Below are positions 56,613 through 64,000 of a stretch of 64,000 nt of DNA, in pieces. Source of the DNA: UBA3951 sp050952125. Lineage in GTDB: Bacteria; Bacillota; Sulfobacillia; Fermentithermobacillales; Fermentithermobacillaceae. The DNA lies in the NCBI GenBank assembly GCA_050952125.1, contig JBMNKK010000004.1, positions 186,001-250,000 on the forward strand, given 5' to 3'. Position 1 is the stretch's first letter. Each line of letters opens with the position of its first letter. A model generated the notes under the pieces. It was not told the DNA's origin, searched no databases, and worked only from the letters and a program-made list of their open reading frames with translations. Position numbers and translations under genes: made by a program.

Positions 56613-57287
56613 TTATTTCCCTCCCTCGGCTGCCGCCGGAGCGGGTCTTTGCTTCTGCGGGAGGATGTCACCCTTGTACACCCACACCCTAATGCCTATG
56701 CGGCCGTACGTGGTGTGCGCCTCGGCAAAGCCGTAATCAACGTCTGCGCGCAACGTGTGAAGGGGAACAGTGCCCTCTCCTGCTCTCTCGCGCCTAGCGA
56801 TCTCGGCGCCCGCCAACCGGCCCGCCGCCCTTATCTTGATTCCCTTGGCGCCGGCCCTCATGGCCCGCATGATAGCCTGCTTCATGGCCCTTCTGTATGA
56901 AACCCTCCGCTCTATTGAGTCAGCCACGTTCTCAGCTACGAGCTGGGCATCAATTTCAGGGTTCTTGACCTCCATGGCATGGAGGATGACTTTCTTCTTG
57001 CCGGTGAGCTCCACCAGGTCTTTGCGCAGAGCCTCAATACCGGTGCCGCCCCTACCGATCACGACGCCGGGCTTGGCGGCGTGAACCGTCACCGTTACCT
57101 CCTGGGGCTTCCTCTCGATCTCGATCCTGGCGATCCCCGCCTGACGGAGCTTGCCCTTTATGAAATCACGGATCTTCTTGTCTTCGAGGAGGAGTTCGGA
57201 AAAGTTCTTCTTCCGGGCAAACCACCTGGAATCCCAATCATAGATGACTCCAAGGCGAAACCCCTTCGGATGAGTCTTCTGACCCAA
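56613..57287 (-). CDS. rpsC: 30S ribosomal protein S3
   Basis: 224 residues: MGQKTHPKGFRLGVIYDWDS, the KH motif KPGVVIGRGGTGIEALRKDL and the C-terminal signature RAGAKGIKIRAAGRLAGAEI. It guards the mRNA entry site. An Ala/Glu-rich tail is present. Confidence 0.98.
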   Translation of the reverse strand: MGQKTHPKGFRLGVIYDWDSRWFARKKNFSELLLEDKKIRDFIKGKLRQAGIARIEIERKPQEVTVTVHAAKPGVVIGRGGTGIEALRKDLVELTGKKKVILHAMEVKNPEIDAQLVAENVADSIERRVSYRRAMKQAIMRAMRAGAKGIKIRAAGRLAGAEIARRERAGEGTVPLHTLRADVDYGFAEAHTTYGRIGIRVWVYKGDILPQKQRPAPAAAEGGK

Positions 57288-57289
57288 AG

Positions 57290-57631
57290 TTAACCCTCCT
57301 CTCTTTCCCGGACTACAACCGTAATGTGAGACGTCTTCTTCAAAATCGGAAACGCCTGCCCTCTCTGGCGGGGATGGTACCTCTTAAAGGTCGATCCCTG
57401 GTCGACGAATATCTCGGACACCATGAGAGAGTCTCTATCCATTTCCAGGTTGTTCTCGGCGTTAGCGGCTGCGGACTCAATCACCTTGTAAATGAGGTGA
57501 GAGGCCCTCTTGGGGGTGAACCTCAAGATCGCCAACGCCTCCCTAACTGGTTTCCCCCGCACTAAATCGGCCACTATCCTGACTTTTGAGGGGGATATCC
57601 TGAGATGCCTTGCAATAGCTCTGGCTTCCAT
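57290..57631 (-). CDS. rplV: 50S ribosomal protein L22
   Basis: 113 residues: EARAIARHLRISPSKVRIVA, DLVRGKPVREALAILRFTPK and the loop region FKRYHPRQRGQAFPILKKTS whose hairpin reaches the exit tunnel. It is 2 bases before rpsC and 19 after rpsS. Confidence 0.98.
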   Translation of the reverse strand: MEARAIARHLRISPSKVRIVADLVRGKPVREALAILRFTPKRASHLIYKVIESAAANAENNLEMDRDSLMVSEIFVDQGSTFKRYHPRQRGQAFPILKKTSHITVVVREREEG

Positions 57632-57650
57632 GGTTGCCTCGGTAACCCCC

Positions 57651-57935
57651 TTACTTCAAAGCGGTGGAACGCTCGGTGTGCGCTCCGTGGCCTCTGAATG
57701 TCCGTGTGGGAGCGAATTCGCCCAGTTTATGGCCAACCGCGTCCTCAGTAATGTAGACCGGAACATGTTTCCTGCCGTCGTGCACGGCAATGGTGTGTCC
57801 CACCATCTCCGGAACTATAGTGCAGGCCCTGGCCCAGGTCCTGATAACTCTCTTATCGCCCTTTTCATTCATGGCCCGTACTTTCTCCAACAGCTTCGCG
57901 TCAACATACGGCCCCTTCTTAGATGACCGGCTCAC
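57651..57935 (-). CDS. rpsS: 30S ribosomal protein S19
   Basis: 94 residues: MSRSSKKGPYVDAKLLEKVR, TWARACTIVPEMVGHTIAVH and VGHKLGEFAPTRTFRGHGAH. It sits in the 30S head with S13. Standard position between rplB and rplV. Confidence 0.98.
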   Translation of the reverse strand: MSRSSKKGPYVDAKLLEKVRAMNEKGDKRVIRTWARACTIVPEMVGHTIAVHDGRKHVPVYITEDAVGHKLGEFAPTRTFRGHGAHTERSTALK

Positions 57936-57956
57936 AATCGCCCCCTCCTTCCTCGT

Positions 57957-58784
57957 TTACTTTCTGCGCTTCTCAATCAGCTTCGATGAAGCCTTGTTCT
58001 TCTTCCTGGTCTTATAGCCCAAAGTAGGCTTACCCCAAGGCGTAAGCGGACCCGGATGCCCGATAGGCGATTTGCCCTCGCCGCCGCCATGCGGGTGATC
58101 CACGGGGTTCATGACTACGCCGCGAACCGTCGGACGCCAACCCCTGTGGCGGGTTGCCCCTGCCTTACCGAGGGACTGGTTCTCGTGCTCAACGTTGCCT
58201 ACTTGGCCCACCGTGGCCCTGCACATGACCGGCACCTTGCGCTGTTCACCGGAAGCCAATCTCAAGAGAGCGAACCCGCCCTCTTTCGCCATCAGCTGCG
58301 CTGCAGCGCCGGCGCTCCTGGCTATCTGGGCTCCCTTACCGGGAACCATCTCGATACAGTGCACCATCGTGCCCGTCGGAATGCTGTCCAGCGGTAAAGC
58401 GTTGCCGGGCTTAATGTCGGCGTCGGGTCCCGAACTGATAACGTCGCCTACCGCAATACCAGCCGGAGCCACGATATAGCGTTTCTCGCCGTCCGCATAG
58501 TTCAGAAGGGCGATCCTTGCAGACCGGCCCGGGTCGTATTCAATCGCCGCCACCTTGGCGGGAACGCCGTCCTTAGTGCGCTTGAAGTCGACAATCCTTA
58601 TCTTCTTCTTGGCCCCTCCGCCCCTGTGGCGGACGGTCACCCGGCCCTGGCTGTTACGCCCGGAAAATCTCTTCTTTGAGAAGACCAAAGACTTCTCAGG
58701 TGTAGTCTTTGTGATCTCTTCGAAAGTGTTTGCCGTCCTTCCGCGAAGGCCGGGTGAGGTTGGCTTATAGCTCTTTACAGGCAC
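57957..58784 (-). CDS. rplB: 50S ribosomal protein L2
   Basis: 275 residues: MPVKSYKPTSPGLRGRT, GRNSQGRVTVRHRGGGAKKK, and the peptidyl-transferase-proximal GVVMNPVDHPHGGGEGKSPI. It is required for subunit association. Length is typical. Confidence 0.98.
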   Translation of the reverse strand: MPVKSYKPTSPGLRGRTANTFEEITKTTPEKSLVFSKKRFSGRNSQGRVTVRHRGGGAKKKIRIVDFKRTKDGVPAKVAAIEYDPGRSARIALLNYADGEKRYIVAPAGIAVGDVISSGPDADIKPGNALPLDSIPTGTMVHCIEMVPGKGAQIARSAGAAAQLMAKEGGFALLRLASGEQRKVPVMCRATVGQVGNVEHENQSLGKAGATRHRGWRPTVRGVVMNPVDHPHGGGEGKSPIGHPGPLTPWGKPTLGYKTRKKNKASSKLIEKRRK

Positions 58785-58796
58785 TTCGTCTCCCTC

Positions 58797-59087
58797 CTAC
58801 ACACCCTCGAAGAACTCGATCTTCTGACCGGGCGCCAATTTGACTATCGCTTTCTTCCAGTGGGCGGTTCGACCGGTGCGGAGCCCAAGCCTACGGGGCT
58901 TTCCCGTAACGTTCATGGTGTTGACCTTCAGAACCCGCACCTTGAATATCTCTTCGATGGCGTTGTGAACATCGGCCTTGGTAGCGTCGGGATGGACCTT
59001 AAAGCTGTAGGTGCCCCGCCCCATAGCCTCGTTGGTCTTCTCAGTGACCAAAGGTTCGATGATGATGTCTCTCGCTGAAAGATTCAT
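58797..59087 (-). CDS. rplW: 50S ribosomal protein L23
   Basis: 96 residues: DIIIEPLVTEKTNEAM, YSFKVHPDATKADVHNAIEE and NVTGKPRRLGLRTGRTAHWK. It docks trigger factor and SRP at the tunnel exit. Start overlaps the rplD stop by 4 bases. Confidence 0.98.
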   Translation of the reverse strand: MNLSARDIIIEPLVTEKTNEAMGRGTYSFKVHPDATKADVHNAIEEIFKVRVLKVNTMNVTGKPRRLGLRTGRTAHWKKAIVKLAPGQKIEFFEGV

Positions 59088-59707
59088 ATGAGGACCTCCT
59101 CCAGCTTCCTCACCGCGTCCTCGGTGATGAGAATGTGCTTCTTGGCCATGGCGTCGTATGTCGACAGTTCCCTCGCGACCAATACTTTGACGCCGGGGAT
59201 GTTTCTAGCGGAAAGCACCACGTTGGGATCGTGATCACCTGTCACGATAAGGACGCTCTTCTCAACCCCCATCTTCTGGAGGAACGCGAAAAGGTCTTTC
59301 GTTTTCGGTGCCGCCATCTTCAGGTCTGTCAGGACAATCACTTGGCCTTCCTGGGCCTTGGCCGAGAGAGCGGACTTAAGCGCCAGCCTCTTGACCTTCT
59401 TGGGCAGCTTCCAGCTGTAATCCCTGGGATGCGGCCCAAACGCCACTCCACCGTGCCTAAAAATGGGCGAAGTGATGGTTCCTGCCCTTGCGCGGCCGAG
59501 GCCCTTCTGCCTCCACGGCTTCCGGCCGCCGCCCCTAACTTCGCTGCGCGTCTTGGCCTTTGCGGTCCCGACCCTCGCGGCGTTCAAGTGAGCGAGCACA
59601 GCAGCTCTGATTAGGCTCTTGTTCGGTTCTCTGCCGAACAGGGCTTCAGAGAGGCCTATCTCGCCTACCTTTTCTCCTTTTGGACTAAAAACCTCTGCTT
59701 GTGGCAC
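59084..59707 (-). CDS. rplD: 50S ribosomal protein L4
   Basis: 207 residues: the tunnel loop VRGGGRKPWRQKGLGRARAG, FGPHPRDYSWKLPKKVKRLA and GDHDPNVVLSARNIPGVKVL. In E. coli L4 represses the S10 operon; no such leader can be judged here. It lies 30 bases after rplC. Confidence 0.98.
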   Translation of the reverse strand: MPQAEVFSPKGEKVGEIGLSEALFGREPNKSLIRAAVLAHLNAARVGTAKAKTRSEVRGGGRKPWRQKGLGRARAGTITSPIFRHGGVAFGPHPRDYSWKLPKKVKRLALKSALSAKAQEGQVIVLTDLKMAAPKTKDLFAFLQKMGVEKSVLIVTGDHDPNVVLSARNIPGVKVLVARELSTYDAMAKKHILITEDAVRKLEEVLI

Positions 59708-59737
59708 GAGGATCCCTCCTATTACCTCATCTCGTGC

Positions 59738-60358
59738 TTACCGAGAAGATTCCTTGACCATAACGAGGGAGCCCCTCGCGCCAGGCACGGCACCCCGAAC
59801 AAGAAGCAGGTTCTTTTCGGGATCCACGCTAACGACCCGCAAGTTGGTCACCGTCACGTTTTCGTCTCCCATGTGCCCCGGAAGCTTCCTTCCCGGAAAC
59901 ACCCTTGACGCGTCTCTCGCCTGCAGAGACCCTACGCCGCGGTGGTACTTGGAGCCGTGCGCCATGAAACTACGGTGAAAGTTGTGGCGCTTGATAACGC
60001 CCGCATACCCTTTACCTCGAGACCTTCCGCTCACGTCGACGACGTCTCCTGACTTGAAGACCGTCACCTTGACTTCGTCACCAACTTCGAGTTTCTCGTC
60101 CTCCGAAACGCGAACTTCTCTAAGATACCTGGCCGGTGTAAGGTTCTTCTTCTTAAACTGGCCCGTAACAGGCTTAGACAGCTTGCGCTCCTTCACGAAA
60201 CCGAATCCTAGCTGAACGCCAAGGTATCCGTCCTTGTCAAGAGTCCTTTTCTCAACGACCGTGCACGGACCGGCTTCAATGACGGTAACGGGTACGAGCT
60301 CCCCATTTTCTTGGAAAACCTGGGTCATCCCGACCTTCCTACCGAGGATGGCCTTCAT
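59738..60358 (-). CDS. rplC: 50S ribosomal protein L3
   Basis: 206 residues: MKAILGRKVGMTQVFQENGE, GYAGVIKRHNFHRSFMAHGS and RVFPGRKLPGHMGDENVTVT. It is a primary 23S binder whose loop approaches the peptidyl-transferase centre. 33 bases separate it from rpsJ. Confidence 0.98.
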   Translation of the reverse strand: MKAILGRKVGMTQVFQENGELVPVTVIEAGPCTVVEKRTLDKDGYLGVQLGFGFVKERKLSKPVTGQFKKKNLTPARYLREVRVSEDEKLEVGDEVKVTVFKSGDVVDVSGRSRGKGYAGVIKRHNFHRSFMAHGSKYHRGVGSLQARDASRVFPGRKLPGHMGDENVTVTNLRVVSVDPEKNLLLVRGAVPGARGSLVMVKESSR

Positions 60359-60391
60359 AGCAGGATACCTCCTCCATCAATGAAGCTTGGT

Positions 60392-60703
60392 TCATACACT
60401 CTTGATTTCAATGTCAACGCCTGCCGGGAGATCGAGTCTCGTGAGCGCGTCCATCGTCTTGGTCGTGGGCTCCATGATATCGATGAGCCTCTTGTGCACT
60501 CTCATCTCGAACTGCTCACGGATGTCCTTCTCTCCGTTGGGAGCAGTGAGTATGGTATAGACGCTCCTCTCGGTGGGAAGCGGAACCGGACCCGATATGA
60601 GGGCGCCGGTCCTCTTGGCGGTCTCGACTATGCGGCCCGCCGACTGATCCAGGACCTCGTGGTCAAAAGCCCGAAGTCTAACCCGGATTCTCTGCCTCCT
60701 CAA
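60392..60703 (-). CDS. rpsJ: 30S ribosomal protein S10
   Basis: 103 residues: RIRVRLRAFDHEVLDQSAGR, IVETAKRTGALISGPVPLPT and REQFEMRVHKRLIDIMEPTT. TTG 60703 has GAGGAG eight bases upstream and gives the same length as Bacillus S10. The GTG at 60712 overlaps that ribosome site and cannot use it. It starts just after tuf (5-base gap), so tuf and the S10 operon are joined. Confidence 0.96.
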   Translation of the reverse strand: MRRQRIRVRLRAFDHEVLDQSAGRIVETAKRTGALISGPVPLPTERSVYTILTAPNGEKDIREQFEMRVHKRLIDIMEPTTKTMDALTRLDLPAGVDIEIKSV

Positions 60704-60708
60704 AGCGA

Positions 60709-61911
60709 TCACTCCTCGATCTTCGTTACTACTCCCGAGGCAACAGTTCTGCCACCCTCACGGATAGCGAAGCGAACTCCTTCTTCCATAGCGATAGGCG
60801 CGATAAGCTCGCCCTTGATGGTAACCTGGTCGCCCGGCATGACCATTTCCACGCCTTCAGGAAGAGCCACGGAACCGGTAACGTCTGTGGTACGGAAGAA
60901 GAACTGGGGCCTGTAGCCGGTGAAGAACGCCGTGTGGCGACCGCCCTCTTCCCTGGTAAGAACGTAGATCTGGGCCTCAAACTTCGTGCGAGGCTGAATG
61001 GAACCCGGCTTCGCGAGAACCTGGCCGCGCTCGACTTCATTCTTGGCTATTCCGCGGAGGAGGCAGCCAACGTTGTCTCCTGCCTCACCCTGGTCGAGAA
61101 TCTTCTTGAACATCTCAACGCTGGTGCAGACAGTGGCCTTGGGCTTCTCGGTCAAACCGACGATCTCAACAGGGTCGCCGGGCTTGATTATCCCGCGCTC
61201 GATCCTGCCGGTGGCGACGGTGCCGCGACCGGTGATGGTGAACACGTCCTCAATTGAGAGCAGGAACGGCTTGTCGGTGGCGCGCTCAGGAGTGGGAATG
61301 TACGAGTCAACCGCCTCCATGAGCTTCAGGATGCCGTTGCACCACTGGCAGTCTTCCTTGCCGCAGCCGCACTCAAGAGCCTTGAGAGCGGAACCCCGAA
61401 TGATAGGAACCTCGTCTCCGGGGAATTGGTACTTGGAGAGCAGATCCCTAACCTCAAGCTCAGAGATCTCAAGGAGCTCTTCGTCGTCGACCAGGTCAAC
61501 CTTGTTGAGGAACACGACCATGGCGGGAACGCCAACCTGGCGAGCCAAAAGCACGTGCTCACGAGTCTGGGGCATGGTGCCGTCGGCAGCCGAAACCACG
61601 AGAATGGCTCCGTCCATCTGTGCCGCTCCGGTAATCATGTTCTTGATGTAGTCGGCGTGTCCGGGGCAGTCTACGTGGGCGTAGTGCCTGTTCTCAGTCT
61701 GGTACTCAACGTGAGAAGCCGAAATGGTGATTCCTCTGGCCTTCTCTTCGGGAGCCTTGTCGATCTGATCAAACGGTGTGAAGTCGGCGCCGCCTTTGGC
61801 AGCCATAACTCTTGTAATAGCTGCGGTCAAAGTGGTCTTGCCGTGGTCGATGTGTCCGATCGTACCGACGTTGACGTGCGGCTTTGTTCTCTCAAACTTC
61901 TTCTTGGCCAT
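60709..61911 (-). CDS. tuf: Elongation factor Tu with a four-cysteine insertion
   Basis: 400 residues: G1 GHIDHGKTTLTAAI, RGITISASHVEY, DCPGHADYIKNMITGAAQMD and NKVD. Domains 2 and 3 follow (ITGRGTVATGRIERGI, TAFFTGYRPQFFFRTTDVTG). It delivers aminoacyl-tRNA to the ribosome. Between the G domain helices, ALKALECGCGKEDCQWCNGI (about 180-199) carries four cysteines absent from E. coli EF-Tu. Similar insertions occur in some clostridial EF-Tu proteins. Confidence 0.98.
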   Translation of the reverse strand: MAKKKFERTKPHVNVGTIGHIDHGKTTLTAAITRVMAAKGGADFTPFDQIDKAPEEKARGITISASHVEYQTENRHYAHVDCPGHADYIKNMITGAAQMDGAILVVSAADGTMPQTREHVLLARQVGVPAMVVFLNKVDLVDDEELLEISELEVRDLLSKYQFPGDEVPIIRGSALKALECGCGKEDCQWCNGILKLMEAVDSYIPTPERATDKPFLLSIEDVFTITGRGTVATGRIERGIIKPGDPVEIVGLTEKPKATVCTSVEMFKKILDQGEAGDNVGCLLRGIAKNEVERGQVLAKPGSIQPRTKFEAQIYVLTREEGGRHTAFFTGYRPQFFFRTTDVTGSVALPEGVEMVMPGDQVTIKGELIAPIAMEEGVRFAIREGGRTVASGVVTKIEE

Positions 61912-61932
61912 TTGCTGATTGATCCTCCTTTG

Positions 61933-64000
61933 TTATTCCACTGGCCGCCCGAGATACCGGGCGATAATCTTGTCCGCCTCTCCTGGCGGAACAACATCGT
62001 AACTCTGAAACTGCATTGTGTACGTACCCCGCCCCTGGGTCCTCGACCTGAGGTCAGTGGCGTAACCGAACATGGCGGCAAGGGGAGCGGAACCCATTAC
62101 GATCTCATAAGATTCCCTGCTCTCCATGCCCTGTATCTGCCCCCTGCGAGCGCTCATATCAGCCAACACATCCCCCAAATACTCGGTGGGAGTGGTGACT
62201 TCCACTTTCATGACAGGCTCCAGAAGCACCGTCTTGGTCCTCGATAGAGCATCCTTGAGCGCCATGGAACCGGCTACCTTGAAAGCCAACTCTGACGAGT
62301 CTACCTCGTGATAGGATCCATCTTCAAGAGTAACTTTGATGTCAACAACCGGATGGCCGATAAGTGGACCGCTTTCCATCGCCTCTCTTACTCCTGCCTC
62401 CACCGCCGGGATGAACTCGACCGGAATCGCCCCGCCCTTCACGGCGTTCACGAACTCAAAGCCGCTTCCTCTTCCAAGAGGCTCCACCTTGATCTTGACG
62501 TGCCCGTACTGGCCGTGGCCGCCTGTCTGGCGGACGTACCTAGCTTCGCCGCTGACGGCAGACAGCACGGTCTCCTTAAAGGCAACCTGCGGGCGCCCCA
62601 CCGTGGCAGATACGCCGAACTCGCGAAGGAGCCGGTCTGCGATGATCTCCAGGTGAAGCTCACCCATGCCCTCGATCAGAGTCTGGCCTGTCTCTTCATC
62701 GGACCTGTAGGAGAAGGTTGGGTCTTCCTCGGCAAGCTTCTGGAGCGAAACCGAGAGTTTGTCTTGGTCGGCCCTTGTGGCAGGCTCAATCGCCACCTGG
62801 ATAACGGGCTGCGGGAACTGGATGGGTTCCAGCACGACAGGGTGTTTCTCGTCGCAAAGGGTATCACCCGTCGTGGTGAACTTCAGAGCGACGGTCGCTA
62901 CAATGTCTCCGGTAGAGACCGCTTCGACGTCTTCCCTGTGATTGGCATGCATAATAAGGAGCCTCTGAATCCTCTCGCTCTTGCCCTTGGTAGCGTTGTA
63001 GACGTAGGACCTGGTACTAACCGAGCCCGAGTAGACGCGGAAGTACGTGAGCCGGCCCACATACGGGTCGGTCATGACCTTGAACGCGAGGGCGCTGAAC
63101 GGTTCATCGTCAGAAGCTTTCCTCAGCACCGCTTCTTCCGACCCCGGGATCTGCCCCTCGATGGGAGGAACGTCCTGAGGAGAAGGCAGGTAATCGACGA
63201 TGGCGTCGATGAGCAGCTGAACACCTTTCTTCCTAAAGGATGATCCCGCGAACACCGGTACTATGGCGTTCTGCAGAGTACCCTTGCGAAGCGCCTTGCG
63301 AAGGACGTCCGCCGGCAGTTCCTCGCCTGCGAGATAAGACTCTAAGATCGATTCGTCATAGTCCGAAGCCGTTGAAATGAGGTTCTCCCTATACCCTTCT
63401 GCAATCTCCCTCAGATCCTCAGGAATAGGCCTCTTCTCAATTTCGAGTCCGAGTTCGTCAACCCAGTAGAGGGCCTGCATATTGAGGACATCCACCAATC
63501 CGGAGAAGGAGTCCTCTGAACCGATAGGAAACGCCATCACTACGGGCTCCGCGCCAAGGCGAGTTCTAATCATGTCGACGGCGCGAGAGAAATTAGCACC
63601 CGTAGCATCCATTTTGTTGATGTAGGCAACCCTGGGAATCTTGTATCTGTCGGCCTGGCGCCACACAGTCTCAGACTGGGGTTCGACGCCGCCCTTGGCG
63701 CAAAATATCGCGACAGCGCCATCCAACACGCGCAGGCTGCGTTCGACTTCTGCTGTAAAGTCAACGTGCCCTGGCGTATCTATAATGTTGATTCGAAAAT
63801 CTCTCCAATGGCAGGTAGTAGCAGCAGAGGTAATGGTGATACCCCGCTCCTGCTCCTGGACCATCCAGTCCATAGTAGCGGAACCCTGGTCCACTTCCCC
63901 CATACGGTGTACTTTACCCGTGTAGAACAGGATACGCTCGGTAGTGGTCGTCTTTCCCGCGTCGATGTGAGCCATAATCCCTATGTTGCGTATCTTCTCC
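61933..64000 (-). CDS. fusA: Elongation factor G, N-terminus beyond the window
   Basis: The frame is open to the right edge; visible residues begin EKIRNIGIMAHIDAGKTTTT, so only about the first 8-10 codons are missing. G-domain motifs RGITITSAATTCHW, DTPGHVDFTAEVERSLRVLD and NKMDATGANF are intact, followed by domains II-V ending MQFQSYDVVPPGEADKIIAR. It drives translocation. tuf follows after 21 bases. Confidence 0.97.
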   Translation of the reverse strand, partial: EKIRNIGIMAHIDAGKTTTTERILFYTGKVHRMGEVDQGSATMDWMVQEQERGITITSAATTCHWRDFRINIIDTPGHVDFTAEVERSLRVLDGAVAIFCAKGGVEPQSETVWRQADRYKIPRVAYINKMDATGANFSRAVDMIRTRLGAEPVVMAFPIGSEDSFSGLVDVLNMQALYWVDELGLEIEKRPIPEDLREIAEGYRENLISTASDYDESILESYLAGEELPADVLRKALRKGTLQNAIVPVFAGSSFRKKGVQLLIDAIVDYLPSPQDVPPIEGQIPGSEEAVLRKASDDEPFSALAFKVMTDPYVGRLTYFRVYSGSVSTRSYVYNATKGKSERIQRLLIMHANHREDVEAVSTGDIVATVALKFTTTGDTLCDEKHPVVLEPIQFPQPVIQVAIEPATRADQDKLSVSLQKLAEEDPTFSYRSDEETGQTLIEGMGELHLEIIADRLLREFGVSATVGRPQVAFKETVLSAVSGEARYVRQTGGHGQYGHVKIKVEPLGRGSGFEFVNAVKGGAIPVEFIPAVEAGVREAMESGPLIGHPVVDIKVTLEDGSYHEVDSSELAFKVAGSMALKDALSRTKTVLLEPVMKVEVTTPTEYLGDVLADMSARRGQIQGMESRESYEIVMGSAPLAAMFGYATDLRSRTQGRGTYTMQFQSYDVVPPGEADKIIARYLGRPVE

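Noticed and set aside
1..64000. CRISPR array, insertion sequence or prophage
   Set aside because: I saw no regular direct repeats with unique spacers, no transposase or integrase frames and no terminal inverted repeats; the XRE/ImmA pair alone is not enough.

Overview
The window looks like a piece of a chromosome from a moderately GC-rich anaerobic member of the Bacillota (Clostridia- or Limnochordia-like). Reasons: a Firmicute-type fusA-tuf-S10-spc-alpha ribosomal block ending in ecfA1-ecfA2-ecfT-truA-rplM-rpsI-cwlD; a zinc-type S14; a Bacillus/Thermotoga-style chemotaxis set with CheC, CheD and CheX; SLH-domain surface proteins; and a complete anaerobic ornithine-fermentation operon. Many genes use TTG or GTG starts behind strong Shine-Dalgarno sequences. 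The exact genus cannot be told from the sequence alone.

Layout: 1-1.4 kb holds an XRE regulator with an ImmA-type metallopeptidase (cut by the left edge) and a divergent small conserved protein. 1.46-2.75 kb is a membrane-anchored putative glycoside hydrolase. 2.8-9.3 kb is a chemotaxis operon read leftward, cheW-cheA-cheC-cheD-cheY-cheB-cheR-cheX, with a sigma-28-like promoter in front of cheW. 9.3-11.5 kb has an M20 amidohydrolase and a PHP phosphatase. 11.7-17.2 kb is a very large secreted beta-helix/SLH surface protein, apparently broken by two frameshifts near 13.0-13.1 kb and preceded by an attenuator-like terminator. Divergent from it, a cyclic-di-GMP-I riboswitch (about 17.85-17.94 kb) controls a secreted CAP-domain protein whose 3' end overlaps a convergent GH18 gene. 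20.4-28.7 kb is a mixed housekeeping/accessory region: serine hydrolase, M19 dipeptidase, ferredoxin, flavinylated lipoprotein, NYN protein, tRNA-Arg(CCG), half-size UPF0016 protein, unusual GT2 and a cyclic-2,3-diphosphoglycerate-synthetase-like GTPase.

29-40.8 kb is the amino-acid fermentation region. ord-ortA-ortB-oraS-oraE-mutL-like-orr encode ornithine racemase, the B12/PLP-dependent D-ornithine 4,5-aminomutase with a putative reactivase, 2,4-diaminopentanoate dehydrogenase and 2-amino-4-ketopentanoate thiolase. Together they convert ornithine to acetyl-CoA plus alanine. The operon runs without a break into a fused AMMECR1/MEMO protein and a radical SAM enzyme (the AmmeMemoRadiSam set, function unknown). 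A RocB-type M20 hydrolase lies next to it. A palindrome TATnCA-N4-TGnATA occurs twice, exactly 100 bp apart, between rocB and the divergent GTPase gene, and again upstream of ord, which suggests one regulon.

41-64 kb is the translation block. It lacks rpmD (L30) between rpsE and rplO, carries an EF-Tu with a four-cysteine insertion, and ends in fusA, whose N-terminus is cut by the right edge.
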